From RYN-230 sp963829725 (GTDB lineage Bacteria; Actinomycetota; Actinomycetes; Streptosporangiales; Streptosporangiaceae): 64,000 bases of DNA. Location of the stretch: positions 248,001 to 312,000 of the forward strand of contig CAWHJW010000010.1 in the NCBI GenBank assembly GCA_963829725.1, in the 5' to 3' direction. A model generated the notes under the pieces. It ran no database searches, was not told where the DNA came from, and was given only the letters and a program-made list of their open reading frames with translations. Of the stretch, positions 34,382 to 42,824 are shown one piece after another (the first letter of the stretch is position 1; every line of letters starts with the position of its first letter). The position numbers and the translations under genes were made by a program.

Positions 34382-36072
34382 ACCTCGATGACCACGGGGA
34401 TGATCATCGGCCGGCGCCGGTAGGTGTCGTTCACCCAGCGCCCCACCGTGCGCCGCACCACCTGGCCCAGCTGGTGCGCGTCGTTCATCCCGTCCTCGGC
34501 CGCGCGGGCCAGGACCTCCTCGATCCGGGGCCGCACCTCGCTGAGCGAGGCGTCGTCGATCCCGGAGCCGCGGGCGTGGATGGCCGGGGTGGCCGCCAGC
34601 TTCCCGGTCGTCGAGTCGACCACGATGACCACCGAGAGGAAGCCTTCCTCGCCGAGGATCCGGCGGTCCTTCAGCGACGTCTCGGTCACCTCGCCGACCG
34701 ACAGCCCGTCCACGTACACGTAGCCGCACGGCACCTTGCCGACCACCTTGGCCTGGCGGCCGGCCAGGTCGACCACGACCCCGTCCTCGGCGATCACGAC
34801 GTTCTTGGGCGCGATCCCGGTCAGCTCGGCCAGCCGGGCGTGCGCCCGCAGGTGCCGCCACTCCCCGTGCACCGGCATGAAGTTGCGCGGTTTCACCAGG
34901 TTCAGCACGTAGAGCAGCTCGCCCGCGGGAGCGTGCCCGGACACGTGCACCAGCGCGTTGCCCTTGTGCACTACCCGGGCGCCCCACCGGGTCAGCTCGT
35001 TGATCACCCGGTACACGGCGGACTCGTTGCCGGGGATGAGCGAAGAGGCCAGGATGACGGTGTCGCCCTCGGCGATCCGGATTGGGTGGTCCCGGCCGGC
35101 CATCCGGGACAGCGCCGACATCGGCTCGCCCTGCGATCCGGTGCAGACCAGCACGACCTCGCCCGGCGGCATGCTCTCCGCGTCCCGCGGGTCGACCAGC
35201 AGCCCGCCGCGGACCGACGGCACCCGGAGGTAGCCGAGATCGCGGGCCACGCCCATGTTGCGCACCATGGACCGGCCGACGAAGGCCACCTTGCGGCCGT
35301 GCGCCGCGGCCGCGTCGAGGACCTGCTGCACCCGGTGCACGTGGCTGGCGAAGCAGGCCACGATGATCCGCTGCTGGGTGCTGCCGAACATCTCGTTCAG
35401 CACCGGGGAGATTTCCCGCTCGCTGGTGACGATGCCCGGGACCTCGGCGTTGGTGGAGTCGGACATGAGCAGGTCGACGCCCGCCGACCCGATCCGCGCG
35501 AAGCCGCCCAGGTCGGTGAGCCGGCCGTCCAGCGGGAGCTGGTCCATCTTGAAGTCGCCGGTGTGCAGCACCACCCCGGCCGGGGTGGTGATGGCCACCG
35601 CCAGCGCGTCCGGGATCGAGTGGTTGACCGCGAAGAACTCCAGCTCGAAGGGCCCGAACGACAACCGGCCGCCCCCGGCGACCTCCACCGAGGCCGGGGT
35701 GATCCGGTGCTCGGTGAGCTTGCCGCGCACCAGCCCCAGCGTCAGCCGGGAGCCGATCAGCGGGATGTCGGCCCGCTCGCGCAGCAGGTAGGGCACCGCG
35801 CCGATGTGGTCCTCGTGCGCGTGGGTGAGGACCATCGCCTCGATGTCACCGAGCCTGCCGTCCAGTGAGGTGAAGTCGGGCAGGATCAGGTCCACGCCGG
35901 GCTGGTCCGGCTCGGGGAACAGCACCCCGCAGTCCACGATGAGCAGGCGGCCCTGGTACTCGAACACGGTCATGTTGCGGCCGATCTCGCCCAGGCCGCC
36001 CAGGCCCACGATGCGCAGCGTGGCGTCGGGGAGCGGCGGCGGCGTGCCGAGCTCCGGATGCGGGTGACTCAC
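34378..36072 (-). CDS. rnj: Ribonuclease J
   Basis: Metallo-beta-lactamase/beta-CASP nuclease with 5' exonuclease and endonuclease activity in RNA maturation and decay. The protein is 564 residues. The zinc motif is THAHEDHIG (near residue 82), further ligands lie in LLMSDSTNAE and later histidines, and the beta-CASP and C-terminal RNase J domains follow. The start GTG overlaps the dapA stop (GTGA), matching the conserved dapA-rnj operon of actinobacteria. With rny this window encodes two main mRNA decay nucleases. Confidence 0.97.
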   Translation of the reverse strand: MSHPHPELGTPPPLPDATLRIVGLGGLGEIGRNMTVFEYQGRLLIVDCGVLFPEPDQPGVDLILPDFTSLDGRLGDIEAMVLTHAHEDHIGAVPYLLRERADIPLIGSRLTLGLVRGKLTEHRITPASVEVAGGGRLSFGPFELEFFAVNHSIPDALAVAITTPAGVVLHTGDFKMDQLPLDGRLTDLGGFARIGSAGVDLLMSDSTNAEVPGIVTSEREISPVLNEMFGSTQQRIIVACFASHVHRVQQVLDAAAAHGRKVAFVGRSMVRNMGVARDLGYLRVPSVRGGLLVDPRDAESMPPGEVVLVCTGSQGEPMSALSRMAGRDHPIRIAEGDTVILASSLIPGNESAVYRVINELTRWGARVVHKGNALVHVSGHAPAGELLYVLNLVKPRNFMPVHGEWRHLRAHARLAELTGIAPKNVVIAEDGVVVDLAGRQAKVVGKVPCGYVYVDGLSVGEVTETSLKDRRILGEEGFLSVVIVVDSTTGKLAATPAIHARGSGIDDASLSEVRPRIEEVLARAAEDGMNDAHQLGQVVRRTVGRWVNDTYRRRPMIIPVVIEV

Positions 36073-36983
36073 CTGAGCTTCACGCCCCCCGCCACCAGGT
36101 CGGTGCGCAACTGTTCCAGCTCGGCCGGCGTCGCGTCGATGAGCGGGCCGCGGACCGTCCCGCCCGGCAGCCCGAGCAGGCCGAGCGCGGCCTTGGCCGC
36201 GATCACGCCCTGGGTGCGGGTCATGATGCCGGCCACCACCGGCAGCAGGTCCAGGTGGATCTGCCGGGCCTCAGCGACCCGCCCGGCCAGGTAAGCATCG
36301 ATCATGTCGTGCAGCCGGTCCCCGATCACGTGGCCGGCCACGCTGACGAAGCCGGCCGCCCCGACCGACAGCCAGGGCAGGTTCAGCAGGTCGTCCCCGC
36401 TGTAGAAGGCGAGATCGGTGGCCAGCATCACCTGGGAGCCGGCGAACAGGTCGCCCTTGGCGTCCTTGACCGCGACGATGCGCGGGTGCTCGGCCAGCCG
36501 GAGCAGGCTCTCGGTCTTGATCGGGATGCCGGTCCGGCCCGGGATGTCGTACAGCATGACCGGCAGCCCGGCCGAGTTAGCGGCCGTGGTGAAGTGCGCC
36601 ACGAGCCCGCTCTGCGGTGGCTTGTTGTAGTAGGGCGTGACCAGAAGCAATCCCGCCGCTCCGGCCCGCTGCGCCTGACGAGCCAGTTCACAGGTATGCG
36701 CCGTGTCGTTGGTGCCTACCCCGGCCACGATGGACGCCCGGTCCCCGACCGCCTCGATCACCGCGCGGAGCAGCAAGTCCTTCTCGGCGTCCGTGGTGGT
36801 CGGCGATTCACCGGTGGTGCCGCTGATGACCAGGCCGTCATTGCGCATCTCGTCCACGAGGTAGGTGGCCAGCCGGGCGGCGCCGTCGTAATCAACCGCG
36901 CCGTCCGCCGTCATCGGCGTGATCATCGCGGTCAGCATCCGGCCGAAGGGCGCCTGTCCGGCGGCTGGCTCTGTTGCTGTCAT
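36069..36983 (-). CDS. dapA: 4-hydroxy-tetrahydrodipicolinate synthase
   Basis: First committed step of lysine and diaminopimelate synthesis, condensing aspartate semialdehyde with pyruvate. The 304-residue TIM barrel has GTTGESPTT (substrate loop), YYNKP, the catalytic tyrosine in LYDIPGRTG and the Schiff-base lysine in AVKDAKGD (near residue 170). ATG at 36983 is chosen because the 15 upstream codons of the open frame are not family-like. It leads the dapA-rnj unit, with 240 bases of upstream DNA before the next gene. Confidence 0.97.
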   Translation of the reverse strand: MTATEPAAGQAPFGRMLTAMITPMTADGAVDYDGAARLATYLVDEMRNDGLVISGTTGESPTTTDAEKDLLLRAVIEAVGDRASIVAGVGTNDTAHTCELARQAQRAGAAGLLLVTPYYNKPPQSGLVAHFTTAANSAGLPVMLYDIPGRTGIPIKTESLLRLAEHPRIVAVKDAKGDLFAGSQVMLATDLAFYSGDDLLNLPWLSVGAAGFVSVAGHVIGDRLHDMIDAYLAGRVAEARQIHLDLLPVVAGIMTRTQGVIAAKAALGLLGLPGGTVRGPLIDATPAELEQLRTDLVAGGVKLR

Positions 36984-37223
36984 AAGCCGAACGCTACCGG
37001 GCCGCGGCGCACCGGGGCCACTTGCCACCCAGCGGCACGTTAAAGACGCGGTGACGTGAGCTCGGGGGTACCCACGTCAACCGCGTCTATCTGGTTATCG
37101 GCCTAGGCCTGTCGCGTGTTACGCACCGTGATGAAGATTCTTTCCGCGTGATGACCCGGCGGGCCGGCCGGATCTGCGGCGCCGCATCGCCGCGACGGCC
37201 GGCCACAGTGCCCGGGGGTTGGC
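36984..37223. other. dapA upstream region
   Basis: About 240 bases, less GC-rich around 37075-37150. It should carry the dapA promoter on the minus strand and the end of the upstream gene. No riboswitch or terminator was recognised. Confidence 0.45.
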
Positions 37224-37889
37224 CTAGTGGACGACGGCCGCGGTGATGACGAGGAAGATGACCGCGAGCACGACGAGCGCGATAGTGACCTCCAGGTAAC
37301 GGGTCATCAGGCCCAGGATGACCCGGGCCCGCCGCTCAGCCGCCTCGGATGTGCGGGCTGCTATCCAGGACTCCTGCGCCGCCCGCACCGCGGCCTCGGC
37401 CGCGGCCCCGGCGCCGGCCTGGAGCTCAGCCTGCGCGCGGAGGGCTGCCTGGATGTCCGCCTCCACCCTGGCCGCGGCGGCCTCGATCCGGTCCAGCGTG
37501 GCGACACTGGCGGCCGCCGCCCGGACCGCCACCGACTCGGCGGCAGCCGCGGTCGCCCCCCGTGTCATGCTCGCCGGGATCCGCACTCGCATCGCCGCCG
37601 AGGTGCCGCCGTCCGCACGGTCCGCGGCGGCCTTCACCGCCACGGCGGTGGCGCCGGCCCTCGGGGTGATCATGGCTCCGGGCGGCTGGGCAACCCCCTG
37701 CGCCGCAACCCCCTGCGCCGGCGAGCCCATCGACGAGTCGTGCAGGAAGCCGACCACAGCCTCTCTCGCGGCCGCGGCCAGATCAGGAGTGTCGGTCCCG
37801 TGCTGGCGGCTGCGAAGATGGTGGCGTTGACCTTCATCCACTGAAACAGCGCGCCGCGGATGGTGCTGCGGAGACCGATTGCTCGCCAT
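37224..37889 (-). CDS. Alanine-rich tail-anchored protein of unknown function
   Basis: A 221-residue protein with no recognised domain. The N-terminus is polar and His/Arg-rich. A duplicated GVAAQGVAQ segment lies near residue 60. A long alanine-rich helix (about 100-190) with regular acidic and basic residues looks coiled-coil. The last 22 residues (VTIALVVLAVIFLVITAAVVH) form a single membrane anchor with almost nothing after it, the layout of a tail-anchored protein facing the cytosol. ATG at 37889 follows AGGGAAG. It lies downstream of the two response regulators on the same strand, so it could be an output or scaffold of that module, but this is only positional. Confidence 0.6.
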   Translation of the reverse strand: MASNRSPQHHPRRAVSVDEGQRHHLRSRQHGTDTPDLAAAAREAVVGFLHDSSMGSPAQGVAAQGVAQPPGAMITPRAGATAVAVKAAADRADGGTSAAMRVRIPASMTRGATAAAAESVAVRAAAASVATLDRIEAAAARVEADIQAALRAQAELQAGAGAAAEAAVRAAQESWIAARTSEAAERRARVILGLMTRYLEVTIALVVLAVIFLVITAAVVH

Positions 37890-37970
37890 GTCGTTCAACT
37901 TCCCTCAGTGACGGGGCGAATACGGCCCGCTCTGCGCCAGGTCACTACCTCGGTCAGCTCGTATCTAACG

Positions 37971-37988
37971 GATAGTAATTATTCTATC
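37971..37988. promoter_or_regulatory. AT-rich imperfect palindrome
   Basis: GATAG-TAATTATT-CTATC forms an imperfect 18-base dyad in a conspicuously AT-rich patch between the response regulator stop and the tail-anchored protein gene. It may be a promoter or operator for the latter. Confidence 0.35.
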
Positions 37989-38026
37989 ACAATAAGTGAG
38001 ATTCGAGGTCGGCCGTGCTGACATGG

Positions 38027-38572
38027 TCAGGACGGATGTTCCGCCGCGGACGTCACTTCCTGGCGGGCCACGGCGAGGAGCTGGCGGGTCAGGCTCATGG
38101 CCTGCTCGGCCGCGCCCAGCTGGCCGAGGCTGGCCAGCCGCTGCACCTCGCGCAGCTGACCATCGAGCTGAGCCAGCCGCGCCCGCTGCTCGGCCTCGGC
38201 GATAGCGCGGCAGACGGCCGAGGGCAGCCGGGCCGGCCGGTCCTTCAGGACGTAGTCCGTGGCCCCCATCTTGATGAGAGCGACCGCCTCCTCGTCTCCG
38301 AGCACACCGGACCAGAAGATGAACGGCACCTCCGGGCACTGCTCCTGCGCGATCTCGAGGGCGGCCTCGCCGGAAAAGCCCGGCAGATGGTAATCGGACA
38401 CGATGACGTCCGGCTGGAAGGCAGCCAGCTGCTGCACGAACGGCTCCCTGGCGGACACGATGACGGACGTGAAGTCGAGGCCCGCACCGGTCAGCAGGTG
38501 CTGGGCGAGCTCCGCATCCCACGGTTCGTCCTCCACGATGAGGATGCGCGCCTTGCGTAGGTCTCCACTCAT
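38027..38572 (-). CDS. Response regulator, receiver domain with short helical tail
   Basis: A 181-residue protein. Residues 8-125 are a receiver domain: the acidic pocket in VEDE (14-16), the phosphoacceptor Asp60 in VSDYHLPG, SGV as the switch Ser region, and Lys110 in DYVLKDR. The remaining 55 residues are helical, with no DNA-binding motif, and may serve dimerisation or kinase binding. The ATG follows GGGGAG. It starts 12 bases after the preceding receiver gene, and both lie in one minus-strand operon headed by the PAS histidine kinase. Its output is unknown; stand-alone receivers often act through protein partners. Confidence 0.9.
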   Translation of the reverse strand: MSGDLRKARILIVEDEPWDAELAQHLLTGAGLDFTSVIVSAREPFVQQLAAFQPDVIVSDYHLPGFSGEAALEIAQEQCPEVPFIFWSGVLGDEEAVALIKMGATDYVLKDRPARLPSAVCRAIAEAEQRARLAQLDGQLREVQRLASLGQLGAAEQAMSLTRQLLAVARQEVTSAAEHPS

Positions 38573-38584
38573 GGATCTCCCCCC

Positions 38585-39060
38585 TCAGCCCGAGGCCGGG
38601 ACCACCTCGGGTGCCGCCTCGTTCAAGAGCAGCCAGAAGACGCCGAGAGCGCTGACCGCCTCGTTGAATTCGGAGAACTTCACCGGCTTCCGCACGTAGG
38701 CACTGGCGCCGCCGCGGTAGCTGGCCAGGATGTCCTCGTCCAGTTTGGAGCTGGTCAGGACGACAACGGGGATGACCCGGGTCCGTTCGTCAGCCCGTAT
38801 CCTGCGCAGCACCTCCAGCCCGCCGATCTTCGGGAGCTTCAGGTCGAGCAGGATCAGGCCGGGCGGCGTCACGTCGCCGCCACCGCCACCGCCACCCCGC
38901 CGCCGCCGCCGCCGCCGCCGAAGAGATGTTCGAGGGCCTCTGCGCCATCGTGGGCCACCGTCACCTTGTTAGGGATGTTGTTTTTCTTCAGGGCCCGGAG
39001 GGTCAGCAGTTCGTCGTCTGGGTTATCCTCCACCAGCAGGATAGGCCGGCTCGTCGTCAT
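38585..39060 (-). CDS. Rcp1-type response regulator, frameshifted in a GGC tract
   Basis: Single-domain receiver of the Rcp1 family, which usually partners phytochrome-like histidine kinases. The ATG at 39060 overlaps the kinase stop as ATGA. The first frame encodes RPILLVEDNPDDELLTLRAL and continues through EALEHLF into a run of glycine codons, ending at a TGA near 38873. The second half, PPGLILLDLKLPKIGGLEVL with the phosphoacceptor Asp and VVVLTSS and YVRKPV, lies in the next frame, which can also start at GTG 38872. One missing base in the GGC/GGT tract would restore the whole domain. It may be a read error, a mutation or a slippage site. Confidence 0.8.
38875..38936. repeat. GGC/GGT trinucleotide tract inside a response regulator gene
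   Basis: On the coding (minus) strand, seven GGC codons run into GGGG and then alternating GGT/GGC triplets, about 60 bases in all. The tract replaces the loop between helix 2 and strand 3 of the receiver. The reading frame changes inside it. Confidence 0.88.
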
Positions 39061-40196
39061 GGCATTTCCTTCGCGTCGAGGGTGAAGTGGAATGTCGCGC
39101 CTTCGCCGACCGCGCCCTCGGCCCACACCCTTCCCCCGTGGCGCTCCACGATCTGCCGTACGCTGGCCAGGCCGATGCCGGTGCCCGGGAAATCGCGGGT
39201 CGAATGGAGCCGCTGGAATGGCTGGAACAGCTTGCCGGCATAGGCGGGGTCAAACCCGGCACCGTTGTCGCGGACATAGCACTCCACGTCAGCGTCCCCG
39301 GACGGCGCGGCGGCGAACTCGATCGTCGCATCGTGGCGGCCGGAGGTGAATTTCCAGGCATTCTCGACCAGGTTCTGCAGGACGGTGCCGATGAGGGAGC
39401 GGTCCGCCCGGGCCGGGACCGGCTGCTGGATGGTGAACCGGACGTGGCGGTCCGGGCTGCACCGCTGGAGTTCCTCCGCGATGCCAGCGACCATGGCGCC
39501 GAGATCGACCGTCTGGAGGTGCATCTGCGCCTGGGTGACCCGGGACAGCAGCAAGAGGTCATCGATAAGCGCCGCCATCTGCCCGCTGGCGGCCTGGATC
39601 CGCTCGGCGTAGTGTCGTCCGTCCTCGCCGAGTTCGCCCCCGCAGTCTTCCATCAGCGCCGCACTGAACCCGCTCAGCGCGCGCAGCGGGGCACGGAGGT
39701 CGTGGGCGACCGAATAGGTGAACGCCTGCAGGTTGTGGTTGGCCCGCTCCAGGTCCTCGGCCCGGTGGCGAAGCGCGGCCGTGGCGCGGACCTGCTGCTG
39801 CTCACTAATGTCCCGGGCGATCGAGGACGCGCCAACCAGCTTGCCGTGATCATCGCGGATGGCTGAGATCGTCACCGATACCGGCACCGTGCGGCCGTCC
39901 TTGCGCTGCCGCAAGGTCTCGTGGTGCACGACGCGCGCACCGTGGGCGATCTCGCCGAGGATCTCCTTGATCTCGCCGGCCCGGTCAGGAGGGCACAGGA
40001 TCGTCATCGGCTGGCCGAGGATCTCCTCCGCCCGGTACCCGTACATCCGCTCGGCGGCCGGGTTCCAGCTCGTGATCATCCCGTCGATGGTTTTCCCGAC
40101 GATGGCATCGTCGCAGGAGTTGACGATCGCCGCGAGCAGCTTAAACTCAGGCATGGCGGGACCGGTCGCAGCGCCCTTCACCAGCGGCTGTCCCAT
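39057..40196 (-). CDS. PAS-domain sensor histidine kinase
   Basis: A 379-residue soluble kinase. A PAS domain spans about residues 18-132 (SCDDAIVGKTIDGMITSWNP, GRTVPVSVTISAIRD). A HisKA domain carries the phosphoacceptor His165 in YSVAHDLRAPLRAL, followed by an HATPase domain with the N box NLVENAWKF, DNGAGFDP and GTGIGLASV. There are no membrane segments. It heads an operon with two receivers and is divergent from kaiC. The kinase core is closely related to the kinase downstream of kaiB, so the two are paralogues flanking the kai genes. The ATG follows GGGGAGG. Confidence 0.93.
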   Translation of the reverse strand: MGQPLVKGAATGPAMPEFKLLAAIVNSCDDAIVGKTIDGMITSWNPAAERMYGYRAEEILGQPMTILCPPDRAGEIKEILGEIAHGARVVHHETLRQRKDGRTVPVSVTISAIRDDHGKLVGASSIARDISEQQQVRATAALRHRAEDLERANHNLQAFTYSVAHDLRAPLRALSGFSAALMEDCGGELGEDGRHYAERIQAASGQMAALIDDLLLLSRVTQAQMHLQTVDLGAMVAGIAEELQRCSPDRHVRFTIQQPVPARADRSLIGTVLQNLVENAWKFTSGRHDATIEFAAAPSGDADVECYVRDNGAGFDPAYAGKLFQPFQRLHSTRDFPGTGIGLASVRQIVERHGGRVWAEGAVGEGATFHFTLDAKEMP

Positions 40197-40576
40197 GAGG
40201 ACACCTCCCCGGTCGGCCCGAACGCAAAATCAGGAATCATGCCTGCCGCACAGGGCACGACAAGAGATTCCCCCGTCTCGGACTACCTTTAGTCACTATA
40301 CACCCGGGCGGATTCGTAAAATTAGGGCAACTGGCGCCAGTGAGGAAGTACGACTTATCAGGTTATTTCCGTCCTGGCCCGCTCTTAACTATTTGCGCAT
40401 GTAACTCAATCCGCGCCCGGTTTAGTTTCATTAAGACACTTTATCGTACAATCGCTCCGGAACCTTTGGCGCTTCCGGGAATCGAGTTCGCGTGCGGTAA
40501 TATTTATGCTGTATCTGCACGTTGCTGCGATACGCGCAGCTCGTCGGCTAGGCCCGACTCCGGGGTGGGCAGGCAC
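40197..40576. promoter_or_regulatory. AT-rich divergent promoter region of the kai island
   Basis: About 380 bases between the PAS kinase (minus) and kaiC (plus), close to 50 percent AT, far above the surroundings. A -10-like TACAAT lies at about 40447 on the plus strand with only a weak -35. No gene is supported. Both arms of the island are probably driven from here, so they could be co-regulated. Confidence 0.5.
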
Positions 40577-42171
40577 ATGGATAACACGGTGCTGACGAGC
40601 TTGACGGGCGGTGCGCTGGGCCCGGACCTGGAAAAGGCGCCGACGGGGATCCCTGGGCTGGATCAGATCACCGAAGGCGGGCTGCCGCTGGGCCGGGTGA
40701 CGCTGGTGGCCGGCAGCGCGGGAGCGGGCAAGACGCTGCTGGGGATGAACTTCCTGGTCGCCGGCGCCCGCGAGCACGGCGACCCTGGCGTGCTGGTCAG
40801 CTTCGAGGAGCCGACGGCCAAGGTCGCCCGCAACGTGCGCTCGCCCGGTTTCGACCTCGACCAGCTGCAGCGTGACGGCCTGCTCGTGGTGCTCTCTTTC
40901 CCGGTGGACCCCTCCGAGATCATCGCAGCGGGCGAGTTCGACTTCGAGCCGCTGTTTGCCATCATCGACGATGCGATCAGCCGGGTAGGCGCCAAGCGGG
41001 TCGTGCTGGACACCATCGAGGTGCTGTTCGGCGCGTTCGGCGACGACACGATCGTGCGGTCGGAGCTCGGTCGGCTGGCGCGCTGGCTCGAGGACCGCGG
41101 CGTCACCACCATCGTGACCGGGGAGCGGGGCGGCACCAGCCTCACCCGGCACGGGATCGAGGAGTACGTCACCGACTGCGTGATCGTCCTGGACCACCGG
41201 GTGCGCGAGGAGATCTCCACCGGGATCCCCCGCCTGGACCACATGCTGAGCGGCGGGCTGTTCCGGGGGTCAACGGTCATGGTGAGCGGGTCCGCGGGGA
41301 CCGGCAAGACCTCGCTCGGGGCACACCTGGTGGATGCGGCCTGCCGGCGGGGTGAGCGGGCGTTGCTGACCCTGTTCGAGGAGTCACCCGCCCAGTTCCT
41401 GCGGAACATGCGGTCGGTCGGGCTGGACCTGAGGCCGTGGGTCAACGCCGGCCTGCTGCGTGTCTGGGCCGCGCAGCCGTCCGCGTTCGGGCTGGAAACC
41501 CATCTGGCCGTGCTGGCCCGGCTGGTCGAGGAGGAGGGCAGAGATCCCGTCGGTGGCGGTGCTCGACGGGATCTCTGCCCTCGCCTCCGGGGCCCCTGCC
41601 CCCCGAGGCGCTGTCCATAGTGTCCCGCCAGATCGACCTGCTCAAGTCCCGGGGGACCACCACCCTGATCACGGCGCTCAGCCACGGGGACGAGACGTCC
41701 ACGGTCAGCGTGTCATCAATGGTGGACACCTGGCTGCTGCTGCGCAACGTCGAGGCCAATGGCGAGCGCAACCGGCTGCTGTTCGTGCTTAAGTCGCGGG
41801 GCACGGCCCATTCGAACCAGGTGCGCGAGTTCGTGCTCACCGACCACGGGATCGAGCTGGTGGACGTGTATGTCGGCCCCGCGGGGGTGCTGGCCGGCTC
41901 CGCCCGCGTGGCCCGGCAGGCCGCCGAGCGCGAAGCAGGGCTGCGGGTGGCCGAAGACCTCGGCCAGCGCCGCCGCGAGCTGCACCGCAGCATCCTGGAG
42001 CGCGAGGCCCACCTGGCCGCGGTGCAGGACCAGCTCGACGCCGAGCGGGCGGAGATCGACCGGATCGACCTGCGCGAGCGTCACCTGGTCACCGACACCG
42101 AAGCGGACCGGTCGGCGATGTCGGCCCGGCGCTGGGCGGACGCGGCGCCGAGCAACGGAGGCCAGCGATGA
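40577..42171 (+). CDS. kaiC: KaiC-like double RecA-domain ATPase, with two apparent frame changes
   Basis: Two tandem KaiC domains. The first has Walker A GSAGAGKT (46-53) and catalytic EE at 77-78 (VSFEEP). The second has Walker A GSAGTGKT (238-245) and EE at 268-269 (TLFEES). The frame beginning at 40577 runs to about 41535. The next segment (AEIPSVAVLDGISALASG) is one frame on, and the rest (PLPPEALSIVSRQIDLLKSR to the stop at 42171) is in a third frame. Each change needs removal of one G/C from a run. At the KaiC autophosphorylation site the sequence is SVSSMVDTW, two serines. The C-terminus is a charged coiled coil of about 70 residues not found in cyanobacterial KaiC. It overlaps kaiB as ATGA. 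Confidence 0.85.
41536..41580. repeat. 17-bp perfect inverted repeat in kaiC
   Basis: GGGCAGAGATCCCGTCG (41536-41552) and its exact complement (41564-41580) flank an 11-base loop. The first frame change of kaiC coincides with the left edge, where one extra G both shifts the frame and lengthens the stem by one pair. Confidence 0.92.
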
Positions 42172-42509
42172 GCCAGCGTGGCGTCACGGATGACGGAACC
42201 GGGATCCCGGCCGACTCCGGTCAGGCCTGGGAATTGCGCTTGTATGTGACCGACCGGTCGCCTAAGTGCCTGCGGGCGATCGAGAACCTGCGCCGCGCCT
42301 GCGAGGAGAACCTGGCTGGCCGCTACCGGATCGAGGTGGTGGACCTGCTGGAGAACCCGCGGCTGGCCGCCGACGACCAGATCCTGGCGGTGCCCACGGT
42401 GGTGCGCAGGCTTCCGGCGCCGATCCGTAAGCTCGTCGGCGACCTGTCCGACACCGAGCGCCTGCTCGTCGGCCTGCAGCTCCGGGCGCCCAGGAGTACC
42501 CGAACATGA
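42168..42509 (+). CDS. kaiB: KaiB family protein, first copy
   Basis: A 113-residue thioredoxin-like protein with a strong KaiB signature: ELRLYVTDRSPKCLRAIENL, VVDLLENPRLAADDQILAVP and TVVRRLPAPIRKLVGDLSD. In cyanobacteria KaiB switches fold and binds the KaiC CI ring to drive dephosphorylation. An N-terminal extension of about 20 polar residues precedes the domain. The ATG overlaps the kaiC stop (ATGA), and its own stop overlaps the next kaiB start the same way, so the genes are translated together. It is closer to the cyanobacterial consensus than the second copy. Confidence 0.93.
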   Translation: MSQRGVTDDGTGIPADSGQAWELRLYVTDRSPKCLRAIENLRRACEENLAGRYRIEVVDLLENPRLAADDQILAVPTVVRRLPAPIRKLVGDLSDTERLLVGLQLRAPRSTRT

Positions 42510-42820
42510 CCGGCGACGCGGCCGCTGACCACTGGGCGCTGACCCTCTATGTCGATGGGGTGTCCACGAACTCGATCCGCGCCATCGAGACCGTGCGCCG
42601 CGTCTGCGACGAGAACCACGGCGGCCGCGTCAACCTGGAAGTCATCGACGTGCACCAGCAGCCCGGACTGGCCCGGCGCGACCATATCGTGGCCGCGCCC
42701 ACGCTGGTCAGGCATGTTCCGGGCCCGGTGCGCCGGATCGTCGGCGAACTTGACGACGCCGCCTGGGTGAGCCTCGGCCTCGACCCTGCCGCCGTCAGCG
42801 GTGGGCACCCGGACGGGTAA
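42506..42820 (+). CDS. KaiB family protein, second divergent copy
   Basis: A 104-residue KaiB-like protein: WALTLYVDGVSTNSIRAIET, LEVIDVHQQPGLARRDHIVA and APTLVRHVPGPVRRIVGELD. The central helix-strand pattern and the PT...VPxPVRRIxGxL core are kept, but the NPxLA and GDLS motifs of classical KaiB have changed to QPGLA and GELD. It may bind KaiC differently or bind the kinase, much as the KaiB-like domain of SasA does. It sits between the first kaiB (ATGA overlap) and the PAS kinase, four bases upstream of the latter. Confidence 0.9.
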   Translation: MTGDAAADHWALTLYVDGVSTNSIRAIETVRRVCDENHGGRVNLEVIDVHQQPGLARRDHIVAAPTLVRHVPGPVRRIVGELDDAAWVSLGLDPAAVSGGHPDG

Positions 42821-42824
42821 CGCC

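Noticed and set aside
34081..35868. 595-codon open frame opposite rnj
   Set aside because: Antisense shadow of RNase J, rich in His, Val and Asp, with no family features.
38875..38936. GGC repeats considered as CRISPR or microsatellite array outside a gene
   Set aside because: There are no spacers, and the tract is embedded in a receiver coding frame on both sides.
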